Below, in pieces: positions 1 through 12,646 of a stretch of 64,000 nucleotides of DNA (position 1 is the stretch's first letter; the number at the start of each line of letters is the position of its first letter). The stretch comes from Stutzerimonas azotifigens DSM 17556 (GTDB taxonomy: Bacteria; Pseudomonadota; Gammaproteobacteria; Pseudomonadales; Pseudomonadaceae): assembly GCF_000425625.1 (NCBI RefSeq), contig NZ_KE384407.1, positions 356,613 to 420,612 on the forward strand. The letters are read 5' to 3'. A program made the position numbers and the translations under genes. The notes beneath the pieces were generated by a model. The model had not been told where the DNA came from, searched no databases, and worked only from the letters and a program-made list of their open reading frames with translations.

Positions 1-425
1 TTGTGCATGCGGATGCAGCCGTGCGAGCCCGGCACGCCCATCGGCTCGCTGTCCGGCGTGCCGTGCAGGTAGATGTAGCGGCGGAAGGTGTCGACCTCGC
101 CGAGCCGGTTGACGCCGGGCTCGCAGCCGGACAGCCAGAGGATGCGGCTGAGGATCCAGTCGCGGCCGGGAAAACGCTCGTGCAGTTCGGGCGTCCAGAT
201 CTCCCCGGTCCAGCGCCGCCCCCTGAGCACCGCCCCGACCGGCAGGCCGTCGCCGATGCGTGCACGCACCTGGTGCAGGCCCCGCGGCGTGCAGCCCGAG
301 CCGTTGCGTTCGCCGGCGCCATTGGCGGCGGTGGACACCTCGTAGCGGCAGACCAGCACGCCGTCGGCATAGCCGGAAAGCGTCTGGTCGGGAATGGATA
401 CCTGGAGAAAGTCGAGTGCGGGCAT
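1..425 (-). CDS. L,D-transpeptidase (YkuD domain), 3' end cut by the window edge
   Basis: The reading frame starts with ATG at 425 on the minus strand and runs off the left edge, so only the first 141 residues are visible. The end of the visible part reads HGTPDSEPMG followed by SHGCIRMH, which is the catalytic signature of YkuD-type L,D-transpeptidases with the nucleophilic Cys in HGC. Such enzymes make 3-3 cross-links in peptidoglycan or anchor proteins to it. No signal peptide is visible at the N-terminus (MPALDFLQVSIPDQ...), so export is not obvious. A gene of this kind sits next to psrA/lexA in several Pseudomonas genomes. The family call is secure; the exact substrate is not. Confidence 0.88.
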   Translation of the reverse strand, partial: MPALDFLQVSIPDQTLSGYADGVLVCRYEVSTAANGAGERNGSGCTPRGLHQVRARIGDGLPVGAVLRGRRWTGEIWTPELHERFPGRDWILSRILWLSGCEPGVNRLGEVDTFRRYIYLHGTPDSEPMGVPGSHGCIRMH

Positions 426-431
426 GCGCTA

Positions 432-590
432 GCGGCCTGTACGGTTGGCTTGTGTGTTCAGGTTCGAGTGCCGGGGTTTGTCAGACAAGGCGCCATGACG
501 AGTCGTAGCGGGGCTACGGCGAGGAATGGCAACGCAGTATGACGAAGCCTGGCGCCGAAAATGAGCATTCGAACCAGCCACACAGGCCGC
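432..590. repeat. Nested inverted repeat between psrA and the transpeptidase gene
   Basis: Three sets of perfectly complementary arms are nested: GCGGCCTGT (432-440) with ACAGGCCGC (582-590), GGCGCCA (489-495) with TGGCGCC (550-556), and CGTAGC (504-509) with GCTACG (513-518). The DNA next to the outer arms is also partly complementary (GGTTGGCT against AACCAGCC). The element fills almost all of the psrA-transpeptidase gap. It could act as a terminator or processing structure after psrA, a 5' leader of the transpeptidase mRNA, or a cruciform. There is no T-run typical of an intrinsic terminator. Confidence 0.6.
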
Positions 591-635
591 AAGCTTAACA
601 GCTGGGCCGGAAAACCGGCCAGCGCACTACGGCGC

Positions 636-1343
636 TCAGGAGGTCGCCGGCAGCGCCAGCGCGTTGCGCCGGGCCCGCGGCTGGGCCTGGCTCAGGGCCT
701 GGTCCGCGATGCCGGACTCGGCGCGCATGCCGGCGGCGAGAAACGGCACCATCATGCGCATCACCTGTTCGATCGAGGTGTCCACACCGAAATCGTTCTC
801 CGAGATCGCGCGCAGCGCCTTGATTCCGGACATGCTGAACGCCGCGGCGCCGAGCATGAAGTGCACCCGCCAGAACAGTTCGATCGGCGGTATGCGCGGC
901 GCCGCCTCGTGCACGCGCTGCATGTAGCGGCGGAACACCTTGCCGTACATGTCCTCGAGATAACGCCGCAGGTGCCCCTGGCTCTGGCTGAAGGCCAGGC
1001 CGAGCAGGCGCATGAAGATCGACAGGTCGTCGCCGCTGCGCGGCTTTACCGCCATGGCCTGCTCGACGAGGATTTCCAGCAGCTCCTCGAGCGATTCCGG
1101 ACCGGCAGCCTCCGCCTCGCGGCGGTCGAGCTCGCGCTCGAGGCTCTGGCAGAAGGGACCGAGGAAGCGCGAGAACACTGCCTGGATGAGCGACTTCTTG
1201 GAGCCGAAATGATAGTTGACCGCGGCCAGGTTAACCCCGGCCTTGCTGGTGATCAGACGCAGCGACGTCTCGGCGAAGCCCTTCTCGGCGAACAGCTGCT
1301 CTGCCGCATCGAGAATGCGTTCAACGGTTTCTGACTGCGCCAT
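636..1343 (-). CDS. psrA: TetR-family fatty-acid-responsive regulator PsrA
   Basis: PsrA represses fatty-acid beta-oxidation genes and itself, and activates rpoS in Pseudomonas; long-chain fatty acids release it from DNA. The 235-residue protein starts MAQSETVERILDAAEQLF and has a TetR helix-turn-helix in about residues 8-55 (AGVNLAAVNYHFGSKKSL). The frame is open upstream to 1367, but ATG 1343 matches the start I know for PsrA. It is divergent from lexA, 154 bp apart, the conserved Pseudomonas arrangement. A PsrA-type palindrome lies 31 bp upstream of the start, which fits autorepression. Its likely target fadBA lies 5-8 kb away in this window. Confidence 0.95.
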   Translation of the reverse strand: MAQSETVERILDAAEQLFAEKGFAETSLRLITSKAGVNLAAVNYHFGSKKSLIQAVFSRFLGPFCQSLERELDRREAEAAGPESLEELLEILVEQAMAVKPRSGDDLSIFMRLLGLAFSQSQGHLRRYLEDMYGKVFRRYMQRVHEAAPRIPPIELFWRVHFMLGAAAFSMSGIKALRAISENDFGVDTSIEQVMRMMVPFLAAGMRAESGIADQALSQAQPRARRNALALPATS

Positions 1344-1373
1344 GGCCCCTCCGGCCGGGTCGAACAAACGTTT

Positions 1374-1387
1374 TAAACATAAGTTTC
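1374..1387. promoter_or_regulatory. PsrA-type operator upstream of psrA
   Basis: Read on the minus strand this is GAAAC-TTAT-GTTTA, which matches the published PsrA consensus (G/C)AAAC-N4-GTTT(G/C) except at the last base. It lies 31-44 bp upstream of the psrA start codon, where it would give autorepression. A partial second half-site pair (CAAACGTTTT, 1365-1374) adjoins it on the psrA side. Confidence 0.7.
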
Positions 1388-1452
1388 ATTGACCGCCGCG
1401 TCAACCTCGCTGGGCAGGCGAACGGTAAACAGGCGTTGCCGGCCGACCGATA

Positions 1453-1468
1453 CTGTATATAATCCCAG
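1453..1468 (+). promoter_or_regulatory. LexA (SOS) box 1 of lexA
   Basis: CTGTATATAATCCCAG fits CTG-N10-CAG exactly, with the AT-rich TATATAAT centre typical of strong SOS boxes. It is 29 bp upstream of the lexA start and overlaps the region where the promoter must be. Confidence 0.85.
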
Positions 1469-1474
1469 TCACCA

Positions 1475-1490
1475 CTGGATAAAAGAACAG
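1475..1490 (+). promoter_or_regulatory. LexA (SOS) box 2 of lexA
   Basis: CTGGATAAAAGAACAG fits CTG-N10-CAG exactly. It is offset by 22 bp from box 1, about two helical turns, so two LexA dimers could bind side by side on one face of the DNA, much as at the E. coli lexA promoter. It ends 7 bp before the lexA ATG and must lie within the transcription start or ribosome-binding region. Confidence 0.8.
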
Positions 1491-1497
1491 ACCAGCC

Positions 1498-2109
1498 ATG
1501 ACCAAGTTGACGCCTCGGCAGTCCGAGATCCTGTCCTTCATCAAGCGCTGCCTTGAAGAGAACGGCTACCCGCCCACCCGGGCGGAAATCGCTCAGGAAC
1601 TCGGCTTCAAGTCACCCAACGCCGCCGAAGACCATCTCAAGGCGCTCGCCAAGAAAGGCGCCATCGAGATGACCCCGGGCGCGTCCCGTGGCATCCGCAT
1701 CCCCGACTTCGAGCCGGCCGGCACCGAGGAAGCGGGATTGCCGATCATCGGCCGGGTCGCCGCCGGCGCACCTATCCTGGCGCAGCAGCACGTCGAGGAA
1801 TCCTGCCAGATCAATCCGGCATTTTTCCATCCGAAGGCCGATTATCTGCTGCGCGTGCGCGGCATGAGCATGAAGGACATCGGCATCTTCGACGGTGACC
1901 TGCTCGCCGTCCACACCACCCGCGAGGCCCGCAACGGGCAGGTGGTGGTCGCCCGCGTCGGCGACGAGGTCACCGTCAAGCGCTTCAAGCGCGAGGGCAG
2001 CAAGGTCTGGCTACTGGCCGAAAACCCGGAATTCGCCCCGATCGAAGTCGACCTCGAGCACCAGGAACTGGTCATCGAGGGACTGAGTGTCGGCGTCATT
2101 CGTCGCTGA
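1498..2109 (+). CDS. lexA: SOS repressor LexA
   Basis: LexA represses DNA-damage genes and cleaves itself when RecA filaments form. At 203 residues it has normal length. Residues 1-70 are the winged helix ([17 protein letters not shown]...), the self-cleavage bond is Ala89-Gly90 in RVAAGAPI, and the catalytic dyad is Ser124 (GMSM) and Lys161 (VTVKRFK). The two boxes upstream show autoregulation. sulA follows only 10 bp after the stop codon, so both genes probably share one SOS transcript. Confidence 0.98.
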   Translation: MTKLTPRQSEILSFIKRCLEENGYPPTRAEIAQELGFKSPNAAEDHLKALAKKGAIEMTPGASRGIRIPDFEPAGTEEAGLPIIGRVAAGAPILAQQHVEESCQINPAFFHPKADYLLRVRGMSMKDIGIFDGDLLAVHTTREARNGQVVVARVGDEVTVKRFKREGSKVWLLAENPEFAPIEVDLEHQELVIEGLSVGVIRR

Positions 2110-2119
2110 GGACTATCGC

Positions 2120-2584
2120 ATGCAGTACACCGAAAGCATCACCCGGCCGCAGCTGTCGCTGTTCGACGGCGCTTCGAAGTCGAGCCTGCCACTGTTCCGG
2201 GCGCGCCCGGCGGACGAGGACACCGACAGCTTCAGCGAACTGACGCTCAGCGGCAGCATCGCGCGCTGCCAGCTCCTGCTGGCGCCGGTGCTGCGCGAGC
2301 TGAGCGAGGCGGCAAACGGCCGCTGGCTAACCCTGGTGGCGCCGCCGGCGGCCCTGGCCAGCGGCTGGCTGCGCGGTGTCGAACTGAACCGGGAACAGAT
2401 TCTGCTGCTGCAACCGCGCGGCGGTCAGAGCGCGGGAGAACTGGCGCGCATGGCGCTACGCTCGGGGCGCAGCCATACGGTGGTGACCTGGCTCGGCGAA
2501 CTGGACGTCGCGGAGCGCCTTCAATTCATCGCCGCCGCCCAACAGGGTGGCTCGCAGGGGCTGAACATCCGCATCGGAGCCTGA
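2120..2584 (+). CDS. sulA: SOS cell-division inhibitor SulA
   Basis: SulA blocks FtsZ polymerisation during the SOS response. I chose ATG 2120 (MQYTESITRPQLSLF), which has a GAGG ribosome-binding site at the lexA stop; the frame is open back to 2087 but that would overlap lexA. The 154-residue product has the SulA core, with the WLTLVAPP, GWLRGVELN and LLLQPRGGQ segments of the RecA-like fold. It sits directly behind lexA as in other pseudomonads and has no SOS box of its own in the 10-bp gap, so it depends on the lexA promoter. Confidence 0.93.
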   Translation: MQYTESITRPQLSLFDGASKSSLPLFRARPADEDTDSFSELTLSGSIARCQLLLAPVLRELSEAANGRWLTLVAPPAALASGWLRGVELNREQILLLQPRGGQSAGELARMALRSGRSHTVVTWLGELDVAERLQFIAAAQQGGSQGLNIRIGA

Positions 2585-2632
2585 CCCCGGCGCCGGCACA
2601 GGGACGTGCCGATCACCCTCCCCCATGCCGCC

Positions 2633-2869
2633 TCAGTGCAGCACGCGCGGTTCCTCTTCCTCCCGCTCGAACTCCCCTTCCGACATCTTTCCCGCCATCT
2701 GCACACCGATATTGATCATCGCCTTGGCGACCTCGACGTGGTGACCGTGCAGGAACAGCTTGGCGTCCTCGGAAAAATCCAGCGTCAGCAGCACTTCTTC
2801 GTCCTCGGCGCGACGCAGCACGATACGGCCGTCGGCCAGTTCGACGATTTCAAGAAAAGACGTAGGCAT
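2633..2869 (-). CDS. Small conserved protein, function unknown (PA3009-like)
   Basis: A 78-residue acidic protein (MPTSFLEIVELADGRIVLRR...) with a clear ribosome-binding site (GGAGAG) in front of ATG 2869. It has a mixed beta/helix look (EVLLTLDFSEDAKLFLHG) and an acidic tail EFEREEEEP. No signal peptide or membrane segment is visible. The same small gene occupies this position, convergent to sulA and downstream of the topA block, in P. aeruginosa. I do not know its function. Confidence 0.85.
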   Translation of the reverse strand: MPTSFLEIVELADGRIVLRRAEDEEVLLTLDFSEDAKLFLHGHHVEVAKAMINIGVQMAGKMSEGEFEREEEEPRVLH

Positions 2870-2957
2870 ATCAACTCTCCAGACGATGGCGCGATTGTAC
2901 CAGCCTACGCGTGAGGGCTGAGGCCGCAGCGGTGACGGCCTGTTTCCGATCCAGGTG

Positions 2958-3476
2958 CTACCACTCGGTCATCGATTCTCGAAAGCGCAGCACCAGTTGC
3001 TTGAGCTGCTGGCGCCAGGCTTCGGCTTCGTCATGAGTGAGCGGGGGTTCGTCCTGCTCCAGGGTCACGGCTTCGATCAACGGCAGCGACGGGTCGGTCT
3101 TGACCTTGGCTGGCGCACGCGGCGGCTGGAACAGCGCCGCGTGCGCCGCCAGCAGCCGGGCGAGCCAGGTCTCGGACTGCCCGGCCAGTTCCAGCAGCTC
3201 GGCGAGTTCGGGGCTCGGCGAGGCCTCGAAGGCTTCCCGGGTCAGCAGCAGGTCGACCCGCGGCGCGCCAGCGTTCGGCGCCCGGTAGTAGCCGGCGATC
3301 TCGTGACAGAGCCCGAGCACGGCGCCATAGAGATGGAACAGGGTCGCCTCACGCTCGGCCTGGGCCAGCGCGGGATTGACGAGCGCCGGGCTCGTGGCGG
3401 CCTTCTTCCAGCTCTCCAGCGACAGGCCGGCGAAGAAGATCTTCTGGTTGGTACGGGTATAAAGCTCATGGGCCAT
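2958..3476 (-). CDS. Conserved hypothetical protein (DUF6586-like)
   Basis: A 172-residue cytosolic protein beginning MAHELYTRTNQKIFFAG. It is mostly helical, with an N-terminal segment that recalls small DUF6586-type proteins found next to topA in Pseudomonas. It starts 68 bp after the topA stop codon on the same strand and may be co-transcribed with it. No catalytic motif, signal peptide or membrane helix is visible. Function is unknown. Confidence 0.82.
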   Translation of the reverse strand: MAHELYTRTNQKIFFAGLSLESWKKAATSPALVNPALAQAEREATLFHLYGAVLGLCHEIAGYYRAPNAGAPRVDLLLTREAFEASPSPELAELLELAGQSETWLARLLAAHAALFQPPRAPAKVKTDPSLPLIEAVTLEQDEPPLTHDEAEAWRQQLKQLVLRFRESMTEW

Positions 3477-3544
3477 GACGGCGCTCCGGTGGCTTGGCCT
3501 TGCTGTTCAGACTGCACCCATCGGGCGCGCGATACCAGCGCCGA

Positions 3545-6151
3545 TCAGCGCTTGTCCTCGACCTTCCAGGCGCCGTTGGCGTAGAACGCCTTCCAGCCGG
3601 TCGGCTTGCCGTCGACCTCCGACTGCACGTACTGCTCCTTGGTCTTGCGGCTGAAGCGCACCACGGCCGGGCGCCCTTCCGGGTCCTTGACCGGCGCTGA
3701 CAGCAGGAAGTGATACTTCGGATCGATCTCGTCCTTGTGCGGAATCAGCTCCTTCACCAGCGGCGCACGCGTCTCGCGGTTCTTCGGAAACTGGCTGGCG
3801 GCCAGGAACAGTCCGGAAGCGCCGTCGCGCAGCACATAGGTGTCGTCGACCTTCTCGCACCTGAGCTCGGGCATCGGCACGGCATCCATCTTCGGCGGTG
3901 CCGGCTCGCCGTTCTTCAGCAGCTTGCGGGTGTTCTTGCAGGCGGGGTTGGTGCAGCCGAAGAACTTGCCGAAGCGGCCGGTCTTGAGCTGCATCTCGCT
4001 GCCGCACTTGTCGCATTCCAGGCTCGGCCCTTCGTAGCCCTTGATCCGATACTGGCCTTCCTCGATCTCGTATCCCGGGCAGTCCGGGTTGTTGCCGCAG
4101 ATGTGCAGCTTGTGCTTCTCGTCGAGCAGGTAGGCGTCCATCGCGGTGGCGCAGATCGGGCAGCGACGCTTGCCGAGCAGCACCCGTGATTCGGATTCGC
4201 CTTCATCGTCGGCGGCGATCTCGTCGCCCGGGATGAGGTTGATGGTCGACTTGCAGCGCTCCTTCGGCGGCAGGCTGTAGCCCGAGCAGCCGAGGAACAC
4301 GCCGGTCGAGGCGGTGCGGATCATCATCGGCCGGCCGCAGACCTTGCAGGGGATGTCGGTCAGGGTCGGCTGGTTGGCGCGCATGCCCTTGTCGCTGGTC
4401 TCGGCCAGCTCGAGCTTGCGCTTGAAGTCTCCATAGAATTCGTCGAGCAGGTGCTTCCAGTCGCGCTCGCCCTGGGCGACGTCGTCGAGGTTCTCCTCCA
4501 TGCCGGCGGTGAAGCCGTAGTCCATGAGGTTCTGGAAGCTCTCGGAGAGGCGTTCGGTGACGATGTCGCCCATCTTCTCGGAGTAGAACCGGCGGTTGTG
4601 CAGCGAGACGTAGCCGCGGTCCTGGATGGTCGAGATGATCGCCGCGTAGGTCGAGGGCCGGCCGATGCCGCGCTTCTCCATTTCCTTGACCAGGCTGGCT
4701 TCGGAGTAGCGCGCCGGCGGCTTGGTGAAGTGCTGGCTCGGGTCCAGCTCGAGCAGCTTGAGCGACTCGCCCTGGCTCATCTCCGGCAGCACGTCGTCCT
4801 CGCCGCCCTTGCTCTGCTGCGGCAGCACGCGGGTGTAACCGTCGAACTTGAGGATGCGGCCCTTGGCGCGCAGCTCGAACTCGCCGGCAGTCACGGTCAC
4901 GCTGGTGGACAGGTATTCGGCCGGCGGCATCTGGCAGGCCACGAACTGGCGCCAGATCAGGTCGTAGAGCCGCTCGGCGTCGCGCTCCATGCCGGACAGC
5001 TGGTTCGGCCGCAGGTTGACGTCCGAGGGACGAATCGCCTCGTGCGCTTCCTGGGCGCCCTCCTTGCTGGTGTACACGTTGGGCTTGGCCGGCAGGTATT
5101 TCTCGCCGAACTCCTGTTCGATGAAGCCGCGCGCCATGGTCACCGCGTCGACCGAGAGGTTGGTCGAGTCGGTACGCATGTAGGTGATGTAGCCGGCCTC
5201 GTAGAGCCGCTGGGCCATCATCATGGTCTTCTTCACGCCGAAGCCCAGGCGCGTGCTGGCGGCCTGCTGCAGCGTGGAGGTGATGAACGGAGCCGAGGGC
5301 CTGCTGCTGGTCGGCTTGTCCTCGCGCTTGCTGATCTGGTAGCTCGAGGCCTTGAGCTTGGCCAGCGCGGCATTGGCCTGCTCCTCGTTGAGCGGCTTGA
5401 AGGCCTCGCCCTTCTCCCGCGCCACCTCGAAGCGCACCTTGGCGTTCTTTGCGGTCTCCAGGTCGGCGTGGATTTCCCAGTATTCCTCCGGGACGAAGGC
5501 GCGGATCTCGCGCTCGCGCTCGACGACCAGCTTCACTGCCACCGACTGCACGCGCCCGGCCGAGAGGCCGCGGGCGATCTTCTGCCACAGCAGCGGCGAG
5601 ACCATGTAGCCGACCACGCGGTCGAGGAAGCGCCGCGCCTGCTGGGCGTTGACGCGGTTGATGTCGAGCTCGCCCGGCTGGGAGAAGGCCTCCTGGATGG
5701 CCTTCTTGGTGATTTCGTTGAACACCACGCGCTTGAAGCGGCTGTCGTCGCCGCCGATGGATTCGCGCAGGTGCCAGGCGATCGCCTCCCCTTCGCGGTC
5801 CAAGTCGGTCGCGAGGTAGATGGTGTCGGCTTCCTTGGCCAGCCGGCGCAGTTCCTCGATCACCTTCTCCTTGCCGGGAAGGATCTCGTACTTGGCCTGC
5901 CAGCCGTGCTCCGGGTCCACGCCCATGCGCGTGAACAGCTGCCGCTTGGCCTTCTCCTTAGGAGACAGGGCGGCGGCCTCGCCGTTGGCCTTGCCGCGCT
6001 TGGCCGGCTCCTTGCTGCCATTGGCGGAGCCGCTGGTGGGAAGGTCGCGGATGTGGCCGATGCTCGACTTCACCACGTACTGGTTGCCCAGGTACTTGTT
6101 GATGGTCTTGGCCTTGGCCGGTGATTCCACGATGACCAGCGATTTACCCAT
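3545..6151 (-). CDS. topA: DNA topoisomerase I (type IA)
   Basis: It relaxes negative supercoils through a 5'-phosphotyrosine link. The 868-residue protein has the TOPRIM domain at the N-terminus ([14 protein letters not shown], 3-16; acidic triad in ATDLDREGE, 114-122), an insert at residues 41-65 rich in Lys/Ala/Gly, and the active-site Tyr324 in [10 protein letters not shown]. The C-terminal part has three four-cysteine zinc ribbons (CKVCGRP..., CPICATA..., CDKCGSE...) and a final basic DNA-binding domain ending in [16 protein letters not shown]. Length and architecture are those of Pseudomonas TopA. The gene is in its conserved place between the DUF1653 gene and the PA3010-like gene. Confidence 0.98.
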   Translation of the reverse strand: MGKSLVIVESPAKAKTINKYLGNQYVVKSSIGHIRDLPTSGSANGSKEPAKRGKANGEAAALSPKEKAKRQLFTRMGVDPEHGWQAKYEILPGKEKVIEELRRLAKEADTIYLATDLDREGEAIAWHLRESIGGDDSRFKRVVFNEITKKAIQEAFSQPGELDINRVNAQQARRFLDRVVGYMVSPLLWQKIARGLSAGRVQSVAVKLVVEREREIRAFVPEEYWEIHADLETAKNAKVRFEVAREKGEAFKPLNEEQANAALAKLKASSYQISKREDKPTSSRPSAPFITSTLQQAASTRLGFGVKKTMMMAQRLYEAGYITYMRTDSTNLSVDAVTMARGFIEQEFGEKYLPAKPNVYTSKEGAQEAHEAIRPSDVNLRPNQLSGMERDAERLYDLIWRQFVACQMPPAEYLSTSVTVTAGEFELRAKGRILKFDGYTRVLPQQSKGGEDDVLPEMSQGESLKLLELDPSQHFTKPPARYSEASLVKEMEKRGIGRPSTYAAIISTIQDRGYVSLHNRRFYSEKMGDIVTERLSESFQNLMDYGFTAGMEENLDDVAQGERDWKHLLDEFYGDFKRKLELAETSDKGMRANQPTLTDIPCKVCGRPMMIRTASTGVFLGCSGYSLPPKERCKSTINLIPGDEIAADDEGESESRVLLGKRRCPICATAMDAYLLDEKHKLHICGNNPDCPGYEIEEGQYRIKGYEGPSLECDKCGSEMQLKTGRFGKFFGCTNPACKNTRKLLKNGEPAPPKMDAVPMPELRCEKVDDTYVLRDGASGLFLAASQFPKNRETRAPLVKELIPHKDEIDPKYHFLLSAPVKDPEGRPAVVRFSRKTKEQYVQSEVDGKPTGWKAFYANGAWKVEDKR

Positions 6152-6259
6152 GGGGTGGAGACTTCCTGAACCGAGAAATGAAAGGCGGGGGCGCCCGAAG
6201 GCACCGCTATATATAGTGGCGACGGAGCCGAGGTCAAGCCGACTACCGAGCCGGCGGAC

Positions 6260-6499
6260 TCAGATTTCGCCCTGGAAGGGACTGGGTTCCGGCTCGATCA
6301 GGGCGAAACGCGGAACGCTTTCACCGTCCACTTCAACCGAGCCGGCGAACAGTTCCAGCGGTCGCACCCAGAGCCCGTACTCGCCGTACAGCGCCTGGTA
6401 GAAGACCATCCACTCTTCCGTCTCGGAATGCCGTGCAACGGCGAAGACCCGGTACTCGGGCCCCTTGTAGTGGCGGTAACGCCCGGTCTTGATCTGCAT
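6260..6499 (-). CDS. DUF1653 domain protein
   Basis: A 79-residue protein starting MQIKTGRYRHYKGPEYRV, the usual opening of DUF1653 proteins, followed by EEWMVFYQALYGEYGLWVRPLELF, the conserved core. The function of the family is not established. It lies between topA and fadA on the same strand, as in P. aeruginosa (PA3012), behind a probable fadBA terminator, so it likely has its own promoter. Confidence 0.88.
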   Translation of the reverse strand: MQIKTGRYRHYKGPEYRVFAVARHSETEEWMVFYQALYGEYGLWVRPLELFAGSVEVDGESVPRFALIEPEPSPFQGEI

Positions 6500-6532
6500 G
6501 CAGTGCCTCGCGGGCCCGAAGGCCAGAAAACG

Positions 6533-6558
6533 AAAAACCGGGGCACGGGGCCCCGGTT
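6533..6558 (-). terminator. Rho-independent terminator of fadBA
   Basis: On the minus strand the transcript would fold AACCGGGG (6551-6558) with CCCCGGTT (6536-6543) across a short loop, followed by TTTTT. It lies 17 bp after the fadA stop codon and should end the fadBA transcript. Confidence 0.8.
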
Positions 6559-6574
6559 TGTTGACACGAACGAG

Positions 6575-7765
<1,191 letters not shown>

Positions 7766-7776
7766 TTATATGCCGA

Positions 7777-10113
<2,337 letters not shown>

Positions 10114-10163
10114 TCAATTGCGCCAGTGGTGGCACCTGCCCGCAAGCCCCGTGCGTGCACGCA

Positions 10164-10351
10164 ATGCTGTTCACTTAAGTGAGGACCCTTGGCCTCGGGC
10201 AGGCCTACGGCCTGCATCGCCGCGAGGGCGCGCCTCCCACAGGGATGTGGTAGATGCCGCAAGCCCGTCGGGAACTCCACAGGGCTCGGCGGGCAACTCC
10301 GCTTTCGTGGGAGGCCCGACCTCGGGGCGAGCTTGCCTAAGTGAACGGCAT
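10164..10351. mobile_element. 188-bp REP-containing element with 16-bp terminal inverted repeats (MITE-like)
   Basis: ATGCTGTTCACTTAAG (10164-10179) is repeated inverted as CCTAAGTGAACGGCAT (10336-10351), 14 of 16 positions matching. The ends enclose two oppositely oriented REP cores: a reverse one at 10201-10243 (GCATCGCCGCGAGGGCGCGC...) and a forward one at 10307-10338. There is no reading frame for a transposase. It looks like a non-autonomous element or an IS remnant carrying a REP pair. No clean target duplication is evident; weaker symmetry continues outside the ends. Confidence 0.55.
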
Positions 10352-10529
10352 TACCGTGCTTGCATGGGGCATTCATGACGACGGTGGCGCACGATAGGCC
10401 GCTGGAACCCCCTGCCAGCCTAGGCGTCAATGCCTCGAAGCACAAAGCGCGAGGTACACTGCGGCGTATCGCGCCCGCTACCGCGCGCCCACCCTCGTCG
10501 CCGTCGCGACGCCTGCCTGGAGTGCCCCG

Positions 10530-12563
10530 ATGCCCGAAGCCCCCATCGCCCGAGTCGAGACCGGCAACGACCCCTACCGCTGGCTGGAGAACCGCGACGC
10601 CCCCGAGGTGCTCGACTACCTGAAAGCGGAGAACGCCTACCTCGACGCGCAGATGGCCGACCAGGCGGAGCTGCGCGAAGCGCTGTTCCAGGAAATCAAG
10701 GACCGCATCCGCGAGACCGACCTGTCGCTGCCCTCGCCCTGGGGCCCCTGGCTCTATTACCGGCGCACCACCGCCGGCGACGAATACCCCCGGCACTACC
10801 GCTGCCCGCGTCCCGCCGACGGCTCGCTGACGGTGGACGAGAACGCCGAGCAGTTGCTGCTCGATCCGAACGCGCTGGCCAACGGCGGCTTCCTCTCGCT
10901 GGGCACGATGAGCATCAGCCAGGACCAGACCCGGCTGGCCTACAGCCTCGACACCCAGGGCGACGAGATCTACCGGCTGTTCGTCAAGGACCTGGCCACC
11001 GGCGAGGTCACCGCCCTGCCCTTCGACAACTGCGACGGCAGCATGACCTGGGCCAACGACAACCGGACCATCTTCTTCGGCGAGCTGGACGACACCCACC
11101 GGCCGCACCGCATCCTTCGCCACCGCCTCGGCGAGCCCGGAAGCACCGAGGTGTACCACGACCCCGACGGGCGTTTCTTCGTGCACTGCTACCGCTCCAG
11201 CTCCGAGCGGCAACTGATCATCCTCTCGCACAGCAAGACCACCAGCGAAGCCTGGGTGCTGCCCGCCGATGCGCCGGAGCAGGCTCCGCTCTGCCTGGCG
11301 CCGCGCCAGGAGGAGCACGAGTACTTCCCGGATCATGGTCTGTGGGAAGGCCGCTGGTGCTGGTTCATCCGCAGCAACCAGACCGGCATCAACTTCGCCC
11401 TCTACCGGGCTGACGAGGCCCAGCCGACCCGCACCCACTGGCAGGAAATCCTCCCGCACGACGAGCGCGTGATGTTCGAGGGCGTCAGCCTCAATCGCAG
11501 CGCCATGACCCTCAGCCTGCGCGAGAACGGCCTGCCGATCGTCGAGGTGCGCCCGACCGGGGCCGACACCTACCGCATCGCCCTGCCCGACGCCGCCTAC
11601 AGCCTGCACGTCAGCGACACCCTGGAGTTCGACAGCCCGGTGATCCGGGTGCGCTACGAGGCGCTCAACCGCCCCGCGCAGATCCGTCAGGTCGACCTCG
11701 CCAGCGGCGAGCAGCAGGTGCTCAAGGAAACCCCCGTGGAAGGGCCCTTCGATCCGGACGCCTACGTCAGCGAACGGCTCTGGGCGGTGGCCGCGGATGG
11801 CACCCGGGTGCCGATCAGCCTGGTAGCCCGCCGCGACACCCTGGGCCGCCCGGCGCCGCTCTATCTGTATGGCTACGGCGCCTACGGGCACAGCCTCGAC
11901 CCCTGGTTCTCCCACGGGCGGCTGTCGCTGCTCGATCGCGGCTTCGTCTTCGCCATCGCCCACATCCGCGGCGGCGGCGACCTGGGCGAGGCCTGGTACC
12001 GGGCCGGCAAGCTCGAGCACAAGGTGAACACCTTCACCGACTTCATCGCCTGCGCCGAACACCTGATCGCCGAGGGCTACACCACCTCCGAGCGCCTGGC
12101 CATCAGCGGCGGCAGCGCCGGCGGCCTGCTCATCGGCGCGGCGCTGAACATGCGCCCCGAGCTGTTCGGCGCCGCCGTCGCCGAGGTGCCCTTCGTCGAC
12201 ACGTTGAACACCATGCTCAACCCGGACCTGCCGCTGACCATCACCGAGTACGACGAGTGGGGCGACCCCAACGATCCCGTGGTGCACGAGCGCATCCGCG
12301 CCTATGCGCCCTACGAGAACGTCGCGCCCCGCGACTATCCGCCGATCCTCGCGGTCGCCGGCTACAACGACAGCCGTGTGCAGTACTGGGAAGCGGCCAA
12401 GTGGGTGGCCAGGCTGCGGGCCACGCGCAGCAACGACAGCCTGCTGCTGCTCAAGACCGAATTGGGCGCCGGGCATGGCGGCATGAGCGGCCGCTATCAG
12501 GCGATCAAGGACGCGGCGCTGGAATACGCCTTCCTGCTCAAGGTGTTCGGCATGGCGGGCTGA
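10530..12563 (+). CDS. ptrB: Oligopeptidase B (S9A serine peptidase)
   Basis: This cytosolic peptidase cuts short peptides after Arg or Lys. The 677-residue protein has the usual length. An N-terminal beta-propeller (about residues 60-400) precedes an alpha/beta-hydrolase domain with the nucleophile Ser529 in GGSAGGLL and the catalytic His649 in GAGHGGMSGR. The segment YLYGYGAYG before the nucleophile and RGGGDLGEAWY are typical of the prolyl-oligopeptidase family. Start ATG 10530 gives MPEAPIARVETGNDPYRWLE, the usual start region. It stands alone, with the REP element upstream. Confidence 0.95.
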   Translation: MPEAPIARVETGNDPYRWLENRDAPEVLDYLKAENAYLDAQMADQAELREALFQEIKDRIRETDLSLPSPWGPWLYYRRTTAGDEYPRHYRCPRPADGSLTVDENAEQLLLDPNALANGGFLSLGTMSISQDQTRLAYSLDTQGDEIYRLFVKDLATGEVTALPFDNCDGSMTWANDNRTIFFGELDDTHRPHRILRHRLGEPGSTEVYHDPDGRFFVHCYRSSSERQLIILSHSKTTSEAWVLPADAPEQAPLCLAPRQEEHEYFPDHGLWEGRWCWFIRSNQTGINFALYRADEAQPTRTHWQEILPHDERVMFEGVSLNRSAMTLSLRENGLPIVEVRPTGADTYRIALPDAAYSLHVSDTLEFDSPVIRVRYEALNRPAQIRQVDLASGEQQVLKETPVEGPFDPDAYVSERLWAVAADGTRVPISLVARRDTLGRPAPLYLYGYGAYGHSLDPWFSHGRLSLLDRGFVFAIAHIRGGGDLGEAWYRAGKLEHKVNTFTDFIACAEHLIAEGYTTSERLAISGGSAGGLLIGAALNMRPELFGAAVAEVPFVDTLNTMLNPDLPLTITEYDEWGDPNDPVVHERIRAYAPYENVAPRDYPPILAVAGYNDSRVQYWEAAKWVARLRATRSNDSLLLLKTELGAGHGGMSGRYQAIKDAALEYAFLLKVFGMAG

Positions 12564-12646
12564 GGCTGAGCAGCCGACCTGCGGCTGGAACGGCTCCCGG
12601 TGGTGGCGGGTCAGTCCTTTCATCACGCCCCCATCGGAGAGACGCC

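Noticed and set aside
4451..6124. Long plus-strand frame (557 codons) opposite topA
   Set aside because: Antisense shadow of topA, typical of GC-rich codon use; no family match, topA is certain.
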